A stretch of DNA of 64,000 bases from Pollenia angustigena (lineage: Eukaryota; Arthropoda; Insecta; Diptera; Polleniidae), in assembly GCA_930367215.1 (NCBI GenBank), contig OV884059.1, forward strand, positions 246,015,803 to 246,079,802. Reading direction: 5' to 3'. The notes under the pieces are model-generated. The model did not search any database, was not told the origin of the DNA, and saw only the letters and a list, made by a program, of their open reading frames with translations. The position numbers and the translations under genes were made by a program. Of this stretch, positions 21,810-32,307 are shown one piece after another (the first letter of the stretch is position 1; each line of letters begins with the position of its first letter).

Positions 21810-23100
21810 TTATTCAAATTCATTTAATATTAGTTTTCTGTATTTAAGACAAATTTCCAAATATTTATACAATGTAAAGTAATCAAATTCAAAACCATTT
21901 AATATATTCAGAACTTCATTCAAATCTAAGGTAGTTTTCCCAAAATATTTTAATCTGTACTCGTTGTATATTGGAAATATTCCAATTAGGTGTAGAGTGT
22001 TTTCTGTAGCGTCTAGATTACAAAGTGAGCACAGGCCAACTGATGCACTTTTGAAGGCCCTGGCATTAATATCTAATAATCCACCTCTTGCTCTTATTAT
22101 TAAACTTGCAGCTCGAGAAGACAAATCTAAAGCAGAAAAAGGTTTCATGCAATAATCAACTTGCGAATATAAATCGTGAAATTGAGAGTTTCTTGCGTCA
22201 ACCAATAGATCTTCTCTTTCCTTAGTTGATAAAAGGTCCAGAATTTGTTTTGAGTATAGACATATAGGGTTTTCAGCATTGTCGGGTACAAATTTAATAT
22301 TTCCACATAAAGTGATCCATTCCTCTACCCAATACGTCTTTTTTGCTATTACCTTTTCAGCTAAAATACGTGGCAATCTGCAACTAGGCATGCGCAGTGC
22401 TTTATTAATGTAATCAAAGTGGAGCTTTAAAGTATTAACATATAAAGAGTTTAAGCCAGTTTCAATATAAAGCATGTAATTTGGTGTATTGCTTGGTAAA
22501 AGAAGCATCTTTTTTATAAAAAACCTGAACAATTTTTCAACTTCATCAAATTTTTTAAAACCCCAGATTTGGGCTCCGTAAAACATAATAGATTTTGATG
22601 CTGCATTAAATATTTTTAGTTTGTTGCTGTTTGAAATTTTGGGGTGGTTTATGTATCTTGCCCATGTTGAAGAAATCGCCATTTTAGAAGTAGTTAATTT
22701 ATTTTCTATATGTTTTTTGAAAGACAAGTTGAAATTAAGGTCCATGCCCAAATATCTGTAGTTATTAACGATTTCTATGTCATCTTCGCCATAATTCCAT
22801 TTCAGATTACTTGATATTCTTGTTCCACTGCGAAATATTGCAGTACGTATAAAGTTTATCAATCATATTCTGTAAAATATTTGGAGAATCAGATAAGATG
22901 ACAATGTCATCAGCGTATAAAAGAATTTTTATAGGTTCATCTACTACATTTACACCACCAGGTAATGATTCAGCTAGGTCGTTAAGGTATAAACCAAACA
23001 AAATAGGACTAAGTATACATTCCTGCTTCACACCGTTGTCTACACTGAACGGATCAGAAAATGTGTTACCATAAAGTACTTGACTTGTGTTATTTTCATA
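21810..23100 (-). pseudogene. LINE ORF2, RT catalytic core and C-terminal zinc-knuckle region
   Basis: It starts with LYGNTFSDPFSVDNGVKQEC, then LSPILFGLYLNDLAESL and LLYADDIVILSD (catalytic YADD) up to about 22807. After a frameshift the frame 22862-21810 carries NNYRYLGMDLNFNLSF, IMFYGAQIWGF and a C-terminal CSLCNLDATENTLHL motif (C-x2-C…H, a likely nucleic-acid-binding knuckle). It ends LILNEFE-stop at 21810. The clade is not resolved; jockey/CR1/Loa-like groups are possible. About 100 residues of RT between NNILLNRI and LYGN are absent. Confidence 0.8.
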
Positions 23101-23134
23101 GTAAAGTTGTAAGATGCGAATTATCTTTGACCCT

Positions 23135-23822
23135 GAGGCATAATGGAGGTTCTATGCCGTTAATGTGCCGAATTATCTCATCTTTTAGCTCTTGAATTGT
23201 TGCTGGCTTATCGACGTATACCTTTTCTTTCAAATAACCCCAAAGAAAAAAGTCCAACGGTGTCAAATCACATGATCTTGGCGGCCAATTAACATTGCCA
23301 TTACGTGAGATAACACGGCCATTGAATTTGTTGCGCAAAAGAGCCATTGTTTCGTTAGCTGTGTGGCAAGTGGCACCGTCCTGCTGAAACCACATATCGT
23401 CCACATCCATATCTTCCAATTCGGGCCATAAAAAGTTCATTATCATCTCACGATAGCGAACACCATTCACAGTAACTGCCTGACCGGCCTCATTTTGGAA
23501 AAAATACGGCCCGATGATGCCGCCAGCCCATAAACCGCACCAAACAGTCACTCTTTGTGGGTGCATTGGTTTTTCGACAATCACTCTTGGATTATCATTC
23601 GCCCAAATGCTGCAATTGACGAATCTACTGAGGTGAAAATGCGCCTCATCACTGAAGCTGATACGCATTTTGATTTGAACGCCCATTTTCATAATAAGTC
23701 TGGATAACTTTAACACGTTGTTGGATTGTGTATCTCTCCATGGTTCAAATTGAGTAAGTCTGAAATAGAGAAATGTCAAATAAAATTCGGAAAAAAACTT
23801 GGCGTTTAGGTGTGGTTCACAT
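23135..23822 (-). pseudogene. Mariner-family transposase fragment nested in the LINE
   Basis: Minus strand starts with a 5' leader (CCGATGTTGAATGTGAACC…), then ATG at ~23741 reading MERYTIQQRVKVIQTYYENG. It jumps across a deletion of the helix-turn-helix region to RISFSDEAHFHLSRFVN, VTVWCGLWAGG, WFQQDGATCHTA and NWPPRSCDLTPLDFFLWGYL. All three catalytic aspartates are present. The frame ends HINGIEPPLCLRV, where LINE sequence abruptly resumes, so its C terminus and 3' TIR are gone. Because the LINE also lacks its RT centre here, one deletion probably removed both. Confidence 0.85.
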
Positions 23823-24442
23823 TCAACATCGGCCTTTAGTTATACGGTTTAAGAGAATATTATTAAAAATTTTACACAATGTGTCAATTAACGATAATCC
23901 TCGATAATTTGTTGGACTATTTGGATCTCCTTTCTTCAAAAGCGGAATCAGAATTGACTTTTTAAAGCTGCTTGGTATAGTTTCCTTTAAAAAAATTTGG
24001 TTAAGCAGCCAAAGAATTTCGTTTACGAAACAAACGGGAGCATATCTATAAAATTCATAACTGATGCCATCAGAACCTGGAGCTTTGAAGCTCACAAAGT
24101 TCAATTGGTGAATCAAGAAAAGCATCAGTAAAACAAGGCATACACCATAGAAATAAATTTGCGTGTTCTGTGTTTTCGAGCATAGTACTAAAATGTGCAT
24201 GAAAGTCATCTGATGTTAAGTCACCCCTCGTAATACACGTTCGTGTTTTCATATCATTTGACAGTTTCCACCAGGCTTTACTGCAGTTAACAAAGTTAAG
24301 TTGTTCTAAATTTTTTCATATAATTCAAGTTTGCTATTTTTGCATATTCTTAGATATTTGGCTTTGGCAGAAAGATACTTTGCCTTATTTGCATTTGTAT
24401 GCTTTTTTCTATACTTGTTAAGAAGTTTCATCATATTTTTTC
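23823..24442 (-). pseudogene. LINE ORF2, linker and RT fingers
   Basis: After the foldback junction, minus-strand frames read MMKLLNKYRKKHTNANKAKY, a lysine-rich linker, then CSKAWWKLSNDMKTRTCITR, then FKAPGSDGISYEFYRYAPV, FKKSILIPLLKKGDP and TNYRGLSLIDTLCKIFNNIL. These are RT motifs 0-2. An in-frame stop and a frameshift occur (near 24309 and 24100). The following GFRxG and F-x-D catalytic motifs are missing, because a mariner fragment and deletion lie immediately downstream. Confidence 0.8.
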
Positions 24443-25881
24443 GGCTGTAGGAAATATCGCCCAAAGAAAAATGGCCCAAAAAAAAAATGAAAAATCGCCC
24501 AAATGAAGAATCGCCCAAGCGAACATGAAAAATGACCCAAAAAGGTAAATATGAAATTTTGCCCAAAAAAAACGAAAAAGGGCCCAAAAAGAAAATGAAA
24601 AATGACCCAAAAAGCAAAAACGAATTTTTCCCAAAAAAAAAAAAAAAAAAATTACTAAATTTGCAAAAAAGTGTTTATTATTCATATAAATTTAGGTGAC
24701 ATGTCATAACGTCCAGTGTCGTAGTGTCCTTGGACACTTTTAAAGTGTCATAATGTCCTTCGAAGACGAGGACGAGGACGTTATTACACTTTGCAACGTC
24801 CGCAACTTAACTTATAATCAAAAATGTGTACATTTTTTTTTAAAATACCGTTAAAATTACAAGTGATTTTTTTAAAGATACTATTTAACCATAATATGGT
24901 TGTCGGTGACAATGATTTGGTTAAATTAAACATAATATGGATAAAATATTTTTATAGCTTTTACTCCGGGTGTATATATTAAATATATATATCCAAAATA
25001 AGGATTTCATCTTCTATGGTATAACAAATACTGGCTTCGCTAACTAAAGCTTCTCTGTATAGCGCAAGGATTTTCTCCTCTATGGTATAACAAAGACCGG
25101 CTTCGCTAACTAAAGCTTCTCTGTATAGCCGGCCTTCGGCCGGGCGCAAGGATTTTCTCCTTTATGGTCTAACAAAAACCGGTTTCGCTAAGTAAAGCTT
25201 CGAAAAACTGCCTTGTTTCCGAACAAGGCCGACTACGCAGAGAAGCTTTAGTTAGCGAAGCCGGTGTTTGTTATACCATAGAGGAGAAAATCCTTGCGCC
25301 CGGCCGAAGGCCGGCTACAGAGAAGCTTTAGTTAGCGAAGCCGGTCTTTGTTATACCATAGAGGAGAAAATCCTTGCGCCCGGCCGAAGGCCGGCGATAC
25401 AGAGAAGCTTTAGTTAGCGAAGCCAGTATTTGTTATACCATAGAAGAGAAAATCCTTATTTTCGATATATATATATTTAATATATACACCCAGAGAAACA
25501 GCTACAAAGCCATTTTTAAAAAAATTCTACCGATATTATGTTTAATTAACCCAAATCATTGTCGCCGACAACCATATAATGATTAAATTAGTTTCTTGAA
25601 AAATAGTTTTGTTGTTTGCAACCATAATAAAACATGGTTTTCTCTGCTATGTAAGATTATGGTAGAATTTTAAAAATAGCCCATTTTTTTGGGCCATTTT
25701 TCATACAACATTTTTCATAATGAAAAATCACCCAAATTTAAAAAACGAAAAATCACCCAACAATAACGATATATAGCCCAAAAATTTTGGGCCATTTTTC
25801 ATATGAAATCAGGCCCAATTTTACATGCAATTTTTTTGGGCGATTTTTCATTTATTTTTTTGGGCGATATTTCCTACAGCC
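24443..25881. mobile_element. Foldback/MULE-like element with 9-bp TSD
   Basis: The TIR GGCTGTAGGAAATATCGCCC (24443) is complemented at 25862-25881 and flanked by perfect 9-bp repeats TATTTTTTC (24434-24442, 25882-25890). A 9-bp TSD is known for Mutator-like and Drosophila Foldback elements. Outer arms repeat (T)TGGGC(C/G)ATTTTTCAT. The inner part is a large palindrome. No transposase frame. It interrupts LINE ORF2. Confidence 0.85.
24872..25650. repeat. Inner palindrome with 66-82-bp tandem modules
   Basis: Arms 24872-~25198 and ~25232-25650 are inverted copies. Each arm reiterates GGCTTCGCTAACTAAAGCTT + CTCTGTATAGC + GCAAGGATTTTCTCCTCTAT + GGTATAACAAA. Left-arm module starts lie at 25035, 25101 and 25183; the longer modules contain an extra GC-rich hairpin CCGGCCTTCGGCCGG. 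The short frame at 25374-25586 is a by-product. Confidence 0.85.
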
Positions 25882-25890
25882 TATTTTTTC

Positions 25891-26888
25891 GAGAGCGTGC
25901 ACATTTCCAATTGAACCATTTTTGGTTCAAAGCAAAACTTATTGTTGGTAGTAACATTAGCTATTAAGATTTTGTTTTTAACAGATAGTACCATTTCATC
26001 AACAGAGATATTGGGTGCAAAATTTGTATTTCTAGTAAGATTCGTTAAATTTTCTGAGTACTTTACCGCAAATTTATCGTTGCATCGTATTCTTTGAGGT
26101 ACTGAATCGGCTGCCGCTCTATTGTGAGACATTGGAACAATTAGTTTAAGTACAAGCGGCATATGGTCAGAGTAAGGTTTACAAGCAATACTAAAATCAT
26201 AAACGAAGTTCAAAAAACTCTGAGAACCAATACAGTAGTCTATAACAGAGCTACCACTTCCGCCACAAAAACTATATTCACCCTGTGCGTCACCAACTGT
26301 CCTACCATTAAGTACTATGCCTCCGAAGTTTTCAACTAGATCTATAAGCCTGCTTCCTTTTGTATTACACGTTGTGTCTTTCGAGAGTCTGATCTTATTA
26401 ATATGTGGAAGGTAGTGTAGAAGGTTAGGATCTAAAATTTGCTCATCACCTATACGTGCATTCAAATCACCAACTATGCAAAAATTTGTAGGAGAAAGTT
26501 CTAGTAAAAAATTTTGAAACGATTCAAAATCTACGTTCCAATTAGTGCAGTTTAAATAGCGGGGTATAAAATAAAACAAATTACCATCAAGATTAGCTGT
26601 TAGTAAAACGTTATTATTTGCATGAATCGAAAATTTTAATTTAAAAGCTTTTTGTATTTCCTTTTTGAAGCCATACAAGCATCCACCGCTAGCACGACCA
26701 GCATTATGGGTTTTCTTTGCATCAATCCAATATAATTTGTAATTTTGAAAGTATGTAGTAAAAAGTTGTCGTTTTTCAGCTATGACATGAGTTTCAAAAA
26801 GGAAGAAAATATCAAATTTATTTATAAAAGTTACAAAATTCCCTAAACTTAGAGAACTGGCAAGGTTTGCTACATTATATGAGACCAA
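25891..26888 (-). pseudogene. LINE ORF2, apurinic-type endonuclease domain
   Basis: The frame has the APE endonuclease pattern: VSYNVANL, then LFETHV (metal-binding Glu), GDLNARIGD (catalytic Asp-Asn), STRL-like GSRLIDLVENF, and the C-terminal SDHMPLVLKL with its catalytic His. Such enzymes nick target DNA to prime reverse transcription. The open frame of ~330 codons ends at the 9-bp TSD of the nested foldback element. The continuation at 24442 (MMKLLNKYRKKHTNANKAKY) is shifted by one base, so a separate small indel exists. Confidence 0.85.
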
Positions 26889-26906
26889 ACGGCATGTATT
26901 GTATTG

Positions 26907-27713
26907 CTATTGTGCAGGGACATTTGTTGAGGTTGCAGCAACATCTTCAACGTTAGTGTTCATATTTCGAACTGTGACATCTATAGAGGAATTGGCTTTA
27001 GACAATAAATTTCTTAAAAACTCAGCATCATCATTACATTTAGCAACTGCTTTTCCCATGGACCAAGTGTATCTTTTGTTATTAATAAAAATACAGAATT
27101 CACCCATCCTGACCTTCAAATTATTTTGAGGATTTGCAACAGCTTTATTTATTTGCCTTAAATTATATCTCACATTTTGTTCTTCATTGGTGTAATCCTT
27201 TTGAATAAAAATCGAACGATCATTCAAGTTACCCTTGGCAGCTATTACATTGATAGCTTGCATATTTGTTTCCAGTGTAAATAAAAATGTATTTTTCGAT
27301 GGCAATTTACGCGCATTTATAACATTTATGTTAACCTTAAGTACGCTGGTGCATAAATTAGTAAATACATTTTTAGCTTCGTTGTTATTATTGCTATTTA
27401 AGCCACTAACAACAATATTTGCTGGACGTGTCCTTCGATCAATATATTCAAGGGGAGTTGTAAGTTTGTTGATGTCATTTCTTAGTTTAACGTTTTCTTC
27501 TCTAAGTTCCTCAATTTCTGTTTTGATTGATACAAGGTCTTCCTTTCTGGTGACATCTTTCAATTTTGCATCTAAAAGGTTGCAGAGCTTATCCCAAGAA
27601 AATACATCAGAAGTAGTTTGATTTTCCATAATATTAGTCGTTAATTGCTTCTTGTTATTATTATTGATTAATTGTTCCGGTGATGACAAATTTCTGTGGC
27701 GATTAAAACTCAT
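26907..27713 (-). CDS. LINE ORF1 protein (coiled coil plus RRM-like)
   Basis: A 268-residue open frame preceding ORF2. The N terminus is N/K/Q-rich. Residues ~45-90 (LLDAKLKDVTRKEDL…IEELREENVKLRNDINKL) form a heptad-like coiled coil. Next comes RRTRPANIVVSGLN, the start of an RRM-like fold as in L1-type ORF1 proteins (nucleic-acid chaperones that coat the element's RNA). A basic C-terminal domain follows with NVRYNLRQINKAV and MGKAV. No zinc knuckle is visible. It stops 18 bases before the ORF2 frame begins, so translation of ORF2 probably needs reinitiation. Start chosen at the first Met; a downstream Met at ~27629 is also possible. The ORF itself is intact. Confidence 0.75.
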   Translation of the reverse strand: MSFNRHRNLSSPEQLINNNNKKQLTTNIMENQTTSDVFSWDKLCNLLDAKLKDVTRKEDLVSIKTEIEELREENVKLRNDINKLTTPLEYIDRRTRPANIVVSGLNSNNNNEAKNVFTNLCTSVLKVNINVINARKLPSKNTFLFTLETNMQAINVIAAKGNLNDRSIFIQKDYTNEEQNVRYNLRQINKAVANPQNNLKVRMGEFCIFINNKRYTWSMGKAVAKCNDDAEFLRNLLSKANSSIDVTVRNMNTNVEDVAATSTNVPAQ

Positions 27714-28225
27714 TAGTTTTTTGTTTTTATTTTTTACTAAATCTGAGCCTTTTCGTAGCTTTGATTTACTATGGAAGTAGCTTTTTAAACCCTGGTTATT
27801 ATTTTAGCCTTTTTAAACACTGGTTATTATTGTATTTAAAAAAATAAGGGCATACTTTTAGGCATACAGTGATATAATAAATATAAAAGGAGGCAATCTT
27901 TAAGTAATAACAAAAACAGCTGATATTTACAAAAGCAAAAAGCGCAAGTTACAACAATATCACCAAATACTTGTACCAAATCCAGCTTAGAAAATCCATC
28001 GAAAATGTTGAATACTGGCTGTACCCGTACTGTACTCCAACAAACTGGTTTGCAGAATTCACCGATAGTTTATATTTCAGTGGTTAAGAACGTGTAACTA
28101 CTAATTTAACTTGGAAAATAAACGAAATAATATCACAGCTTAAGTACTTCACGTTTTGACAGCTTAAAAACAGAGTTGCCACTCTTTTATCAAATATAAT
28201 CAGCTCATCAGCTAGTTGTGGTTTT

Positions 28226-28413
28226 TGTTATATTGAATTTATATTCTTTATTTTGTTATACTTGTATGTATTTTAATCTAGTTTGATTTGTAATTAATTT
28301 AGAAATTACCTTTTGAAATTAAGTCAGTTGAAGAAAATTATAAACGTTTAATTTTTATATCAGTGGAGTTATTATTTAATTTGGAATTCCTACATTTGAT
28401 TAATTTAATAAGA
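28226..28413 (+). repeat. 5' LTR of the copia-like element
   Basis: 188 bp, from TGTTATATTGAATTT to TTTAATAAGA. Compared with the 3' LTR it lacks the block TTGCTGAACGAAGCAG plus AATAAAATAAA, so it has no AATAAA cluster at that point, and it differs at ATATTC versus ATGTTC. Confidence 0.9.
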
Positions 28414-28425
28414 GGTTATGGGCCT
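28414..28425 (+). promoter_or_regulatory. Primer-binding site, internal initiator-tRNA-Met type
   Basis: GGTTATGGGCC directly follows the 5' LTR. The same string follows the LTR in Drosophila copia, which primes reverse transcription from an internal cut of initiator tRNA-Met. Here the gag-pol ATG (28418) lies inside it. Confidence 0.85.
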
Positions 28426-31400
28426 CCCTTCAGAAAAATCAGCGGGAATTCAACAATTCGCTGGTGGAAATTTCATAAACTGGAAATTTCGGGTTCAAAA
28501 ACATTTGGCTGCTGCAGGATGTTCAGAAGCTGTGACTATGTCAGCGCCTGAGACAGTTAAAGAGCGAAGTGAATTTTTAAAAATGGATGCGAAGGCGCAA
28601 GATTTAATCACATCGTTTATTCATGACGACTATTTAAGTTATATCCATGGAAAACATACGGCAAAGGAAATGTGGGATGCGTTAACTAGCTGTTTTGAAC
28701 GTAAGTCAAATCAAACGCAGACTTTAATAAGAAAAGAGCTAGCGTGTTTAAAACTAAAAGGTGATGAAGATCTGAGCAACCACATATTGAAGTTCGAGTC
28801 CTTAATACGTGATTTAACAGCTGCTGGAGCAAAACCAGAAAGTGCAGATTTAGTTTCACAATTTTTCTTAACGCTCCCTGAGTCTTATGATGCTGTTGTG
28901 ACGGCAATAGAAAGTTTACCGAGCGTTGAAATAAATATGGATAGCGTTAAAATCCGACTTCTGGCTGAAGAAGCAAAGAAAAAACATAGAATGGTTCAAG
29001 AACAAGAAGGAAATTTGACAGCTTTTGCTTCTAAGAAGAAAAAAGCAAGATTCAATGAAAAGTGCCATAATTGCGGTCGTTATGGTCATATGAAGAAGGA
29101 TTGTAGAAAGCAAACCGGGTTCGTAGCTAAAAAAGAAGGTGTAAGTTTTGTAGCTAATAGTAAAAGTAACATAGAGAATGAACATCAAAGGAATGAAGTA
29201 TTTTTTACTCTTGACTCTGGAGCATCAGACCACTTTGTAAAAGATAAGTTCATGTTTTATTCTTTAAAAGAATTAAGTGAGCTGCGTACTATTAAAATTG
29301 CTAACGGAGAAATTGTTTTCGCAAAACATATTGGAGAGGTGCATGCATTAAGTAATAAAGGGTTTGAATTAAAACTGAAAGACGTTCTCTATAGTCCAGA
29401 TTTTCACGACAATCTGATGTCTGTTAACAAGATAGTAAATGCACAGATAAAAGTTAACTTCAATGAAAATAATGCAGAGTTAGTTAAAAATCGTATAAAA
29501 ATTGCAACGGCAAAACGAGTAGGTAACTTATTTGAAATCAAAGTTAGAATTCAACGGTCCATGTGTAATTTAACAAAATCTGAATGTGGAGAACTATGGC
29601 ATAAGCGGTTAGGTCATATTGGAAATCAGTCTCTGAATAAATTAGTTAAAAACGATATGGTTATTGGGATACCTCCTGTTGATATTAAAGAGTTTTGTGA
29701 AGTTTGCATCCAGAGCAAACAACCTAGAAACCCTTTTTCTGGTACCAGAACTAGAGCGAATAGGGTTATTGAACATATTCATTCGGATGTTTGCGGACCA
29801 TTTTCTCCAATGGCATATGATGGTTCTAATTATATTGTATTTTTTATAGATGACTACACTCATTTCGCCTGTGTATATTTGTTAAAAACAAAATCGCAAT
29901 TACTTGAAAAATTTAAGGAGTATGAAGCTCAAGTTTCAGCAAAGTTTGGAGCTAAAATATCAACCTTAACAACTGATAACGGTGGTGAATATAGTTCAAA
30001 TGCTATGATCGATTTTTGTAAAAGTAAGGGCATACAAAAAATGGAAACGATACCATATACACCTCAACAAAATGGTGTATCTGAAAGGTTCAATAGAACG
30101 CTTATTGAAAAAGTGCGTGCTATAATGATTGAGGCTGATGTACCAAAGTATTTATGGGGAGAAGCTGTTTATGCAGCTACATATATCATAAACCGTAGTC
30201 CAACAAAATATCTAGCAAGTAATAATACTCCAGCAGAATTGTGGTGCCGTGTTAAACCGGATCTTAGGAAATTAAGTATATTTGGATGTCTTGCATACGC
30301 ATGGGTACCACAACATAGACGGAAAAAACTTGAAGCCAAAAGTAAACCATATGTAATGGTTGGGTATAGTCACAACGGGTATAGATTATGGGACAAAGAT
30401 AAACGCAAAGTGATTTTAGCACGGGACTGCAAATTTAATGAGTTTGAATATCCATTTAAAAAAGCTGATGAAAAAGAAAAGCCAGTCTTAACCACACAAA
30501 GAAACGATCAAGAGGGGGAAGAAGAACATAATGTCATTTCTCTCGTAGATAACGTTGGTAATTTTACTCCAGTTATTGAGGCAAATGTAGAGTCATTGGT
30601 AGTAGATGAAAATAATGCCACAAACGAAGTGCCTATTACAATACAAAATGATAAAGCAAGAGAAGAAGTTGTCAAACAAGGCCTCAGAAGAAGTGAACAT
30701 ATTAAACAAAAGAATTCAAATTTTAGTGATTTTTATCAAACTTTATTTGAAGCTATTAGTACTATTCCTGTGCCAAATACGTATTCTGAAGTAAATACAA
30801 ATCCTGAGCGGAAAAAATGGATGTCAGCTATAAATCAAGAATTAGAATCGATGAACAAAAATAATGTGTGGTCAATTGTACCAAAGCCCCCGGAGAAGAA
30901 ATTAATAAAAATAAAATGGGTGTTTGCAGTTAAAACGGATGAGCATGGAAATCCTGTTCGATATAGAGCAAGACTTGTTGCAAAAGGGTTCCTTCAAAAA
31001 TTTGGAACTGATTATCAAGAAACGTATTCACCAGTAGCAAAATTAACAACATTGAGAACAGTTTTGGCAGTTGGTGTGGAAAAAGGTTTTAACTTTTACC
31101 AGATGGATGTCAAGGCAGCTTTTCTTCATGGCGAATTAGAAGAAGATATATATTTAAAGATTCCTGAAGGTTTAAAAACGAAACCTGGGATGGTCACAAA
31201 ACTCCTGAAGTCGTTATATGGTTTAAAGCAGAGTCCGAGATGCTGGAATAAGAAATTTAATTCAATTTTGATAAACTTAGGCTTCAAAAGATCTCAGCAT
31301 GACTACTGCCTCTACATTCGAAATAGCCACAAAGGTGTGATATTTTTATTGCTATACGTAGATGATATTTTAATTGCTGGAGATAACGAAAAGGAAATTA

Positions 31401-32026
31401 CATTTGTAAAACAAAAGTTAGTATCGACGTTTGAGATGTCCGATTGTGGATTGTTAACTTACTACCTTGGGATTAAAATAGAATACGACCATAAAAATGG
31501 GAAAATGTTATTAAGTCAATCAGCATCTGTTGAAAAAATACTTAACAAATTTGGAATGCTCGACTGTAACACAATAGAAACCCCAATGGAAAAAGGATTA
31601 CAACTTCCACGTAGTTTGCATAATTGTTCTGATCTACCCTATAAAGAATTGTTGGGAAGCCTCATGTATTTAATGTTATGCGTACGTCCAGATATTTGTT
31701 TTGCTGTTGGATACATGGGAAGATATCAAGAAAATTTTAGCGAAGTTCATTTTACCGCATTAAAAAGAATTTTAAGATACCTAAAGGCAACACAAAATTT
31801 AAAATTGAAATTTGAGAAAAATAATTCAAAAAATATTTTGTATGGATATGTTGACGCTGATTGGGCTTCTGATGTAGAAGACAGAAAATCGACCAGTGGT
31901 TATATCTTTTATGTTTATGGTTTCCCTATTGCATGGTGTAGCAAAAAACAAACCACTGTAGCCACATCTTCAAGTGAAGCCGAATATGTCGCCCTAAGTC
32001 TTGCAACTTCAGAAGTTATGGCTTAA
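28418..32026 (+). CDS. Copia-type gag-pol polyprotein, frameshifted near its end
   Basis: This 1202-residue frame encodes the whole replication set. Gag (UBN2-like, FAGGNFINWKFRVQKHL) occupies the N terminus, with a zinc knuckle CHNCGRYGHMKKDC at residue ~216. Protease has DSGASDHFV at ~266. A GAG-pre-integrase block (ELWHKRLGHIG) follows. Integrase has catalytic residues D457 (HSDVCGP), D520 (TDNGGEY) and E556 (GVSERFNR), a D-D-35-E spacing. Reverse transcriptase has MDVKAAFLHGEL and YVDD (D982, D983). RNase H has YVDADWASD (~1146) and SSSEAEYVAL. The first ATG is chosen because Gag homology starts at once. The frame ends in a premature stop at 32024 after SEVMA; the rest of RNase H continues in another frame. 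Confidence 0.93.
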   Translation: MGLPSEKSAGIQQFAGGNFINWKFRVQKHLAAAGCSEAVTMSAPETVKERSEFLKMDAKAQDLITSFIHDDYLSYIHGKHTAKEMWDALTSCFERKSNQTQTLIRKELACLKLKGDEDLSNHILKFESLIRDLTAAGAKPESADLVSQFFLTLPESYDAVVTAIESLPSVEINMDSVKIRLLAEEAKKKHRMVQEQEGNLTAFASKKKKARFNEKCHNCGRYGHMKKDCRKQTGFVAKKEGVSFVANSKSNIENEHQRNEVFFTLDSGASDHFVKDKFMFYSLKELSELRTIKIANGEIVFAKHIGEVHALSNKGFELKLKDVLYSPDFHDNLMSVNKIVNAQIKVNFNENNAELVKNRIKIATAKRVGNLFEIKVRIQRSMCNLTKSECGELWHKRLGHIGNQSLNKLVKNDMVIGIPPVDIKEFCEVCIQSKQPRNPFSGTRTRANRVIEHIHSDVCGPFSPMAYDGSNYIVFFIDDYTHFACVYLLKTKSQLLEKFKEYEAQVSAKFGAKISTLTTDNGGEYSSNAMIDFCKSKGIQKMETIPYTPQQNGVSERFNRTLIEKVRAIMIEADVPKYLWGEAVYAATYIINRSPTKYLASNNTPAELWCRVKPDLRKLSIFGCLAYAWVPQHRRKKLEAKSKPYVMVGYSHNGYRLWDKDKRKVILARDCKFNEFEYPFKKADEKEKPVLTTQRNDQEGEEEHNVISLVDNVGNFTPVIEANVESLVVDENNATNEVPITIQNDKAREEVVKQGLRRSEHIKQKNSNFSDFYQTLFEAISTIPVPNTYSEVNTNPERKKWMSAINQELESMNKNNVWSIVPKPPEKKLIKIKWVFAVKTDEHGNPVRYRARLVAKGFLQKFGTDYQETYSPVAKLTTLRTVLAVGVEKGFNFYQMDVKAAFLHGELEEDIYLKIPEGLKTKPGMVTKLLKSLYGLKQSPRCWNKKFNSILINLGFKRSQHDYCLYIRNSHKGVIFLLLYVDDILIAGDNEKEITFVKQKLVSTFEMSDCGLLTYYLGIKIEYDHKNGKMLLSQSASVEKILNKFGMLDCNTIETPMEKGLQLPRSLHNCSDLPYKELLGSLMYLMLCVRPDICFAVGYMGRYQENFSEVHFTALKRILRYLKATQNLKLKFEKNNSKNILYGYVDADWASDVEDRKSTSGYIFYVYGFPIAWCSKKQTTVATSSSEAEYVALSLATSEVMA

Positions 32027-32300
32027 AGGTATGTTGGAAGACATGGGTATTTTAAAGAAGGATTATTCCATCATACTGTACGAAGACAACGTTGGATGCA
32101 TTGCTATGTCAAAGAATGAAGAATCAAAGAGAACCAAGCATATAGACATAAAGCATCATTTCTTGAGGGATCATGTAATTAAAGGAAACTTAAAAATAGA
32201 ACAAGTATCAACAAAGAACCAAGTTGCTGACATCTTTACCAAAGCCTTGAATAAAAAGAGTTTTATATCAATTAGAAATTTATTAAAATTGTATAATTGA
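32019..32300 (+). pseudogene. RNase H tail of the copia-like polyprotein, shifted frame
   Basis: WLKGMLEDMG…YEDNVGCIAMSKN…RTKHIDIKHHFLRDHV…ADIFTKAL is the standard copia C terminus, ending LLKLYN-stop at 32300. It continues the upstream domain if two bases are missing near 32022 (…EVM then WLKGML). No slippery heptamer is evident and copia elements do not shift frame here, so I infer a mutation or a sequencing indel. Confidence 0.88.
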
Positions 32301-32307
32301 GAGAGGG
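32299..32307 (+). promoter_or_regulatory. Polypurine tract
   Basis: GAGAGAGGG lies immediately before the 3' LTR start (TGTTATATTG), the expected plus-strand primer position. Confidence 0.85.

Larger units (their letters stand above)
21628..28181 (-). mobile_element. APE-type LINE, full-length at both ends, with nested insertions
   Basis: The 14-bp TSD CTCTTTTATCAAAT is perfect (21614-21627 and 28182-28195). On the minus strand the element begins TGGCAACTCTG… at 28181, encodes ORF1 (27713-26907) and ORF2 (26888-21810), and ends in an AAATAAATAAAAAAAATAAA tail next to the TSD. Inside are a foldback element (24443-25881) and a mariner fragment (~23135-23822). The RT centre is deleted. Own sequence is about 4.4 kb. 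Confidence 0.9.

Noticed and set aside
25374..25586. 70-codon frame beginning MRPAEGRRYREAL
   Set aside because: It is translated from the GC-rich hairpin and module repeats of the foldback arm.
21614..28195. Interpreting the LINE flanks as LTRs
   Set aside because: The direct repeat is only 14 bp and sits next to an A-rich tail on one side, which is a TSD of target-primed reverse transcription.
32019..32030. Programmed frameshift in the copia-like element
   Set aside because: No slippery sequence or pseudoknot is evident, the shift falls within RNase H rather than at a gag-pol boundary, and copia relatives are read through in one frame here.
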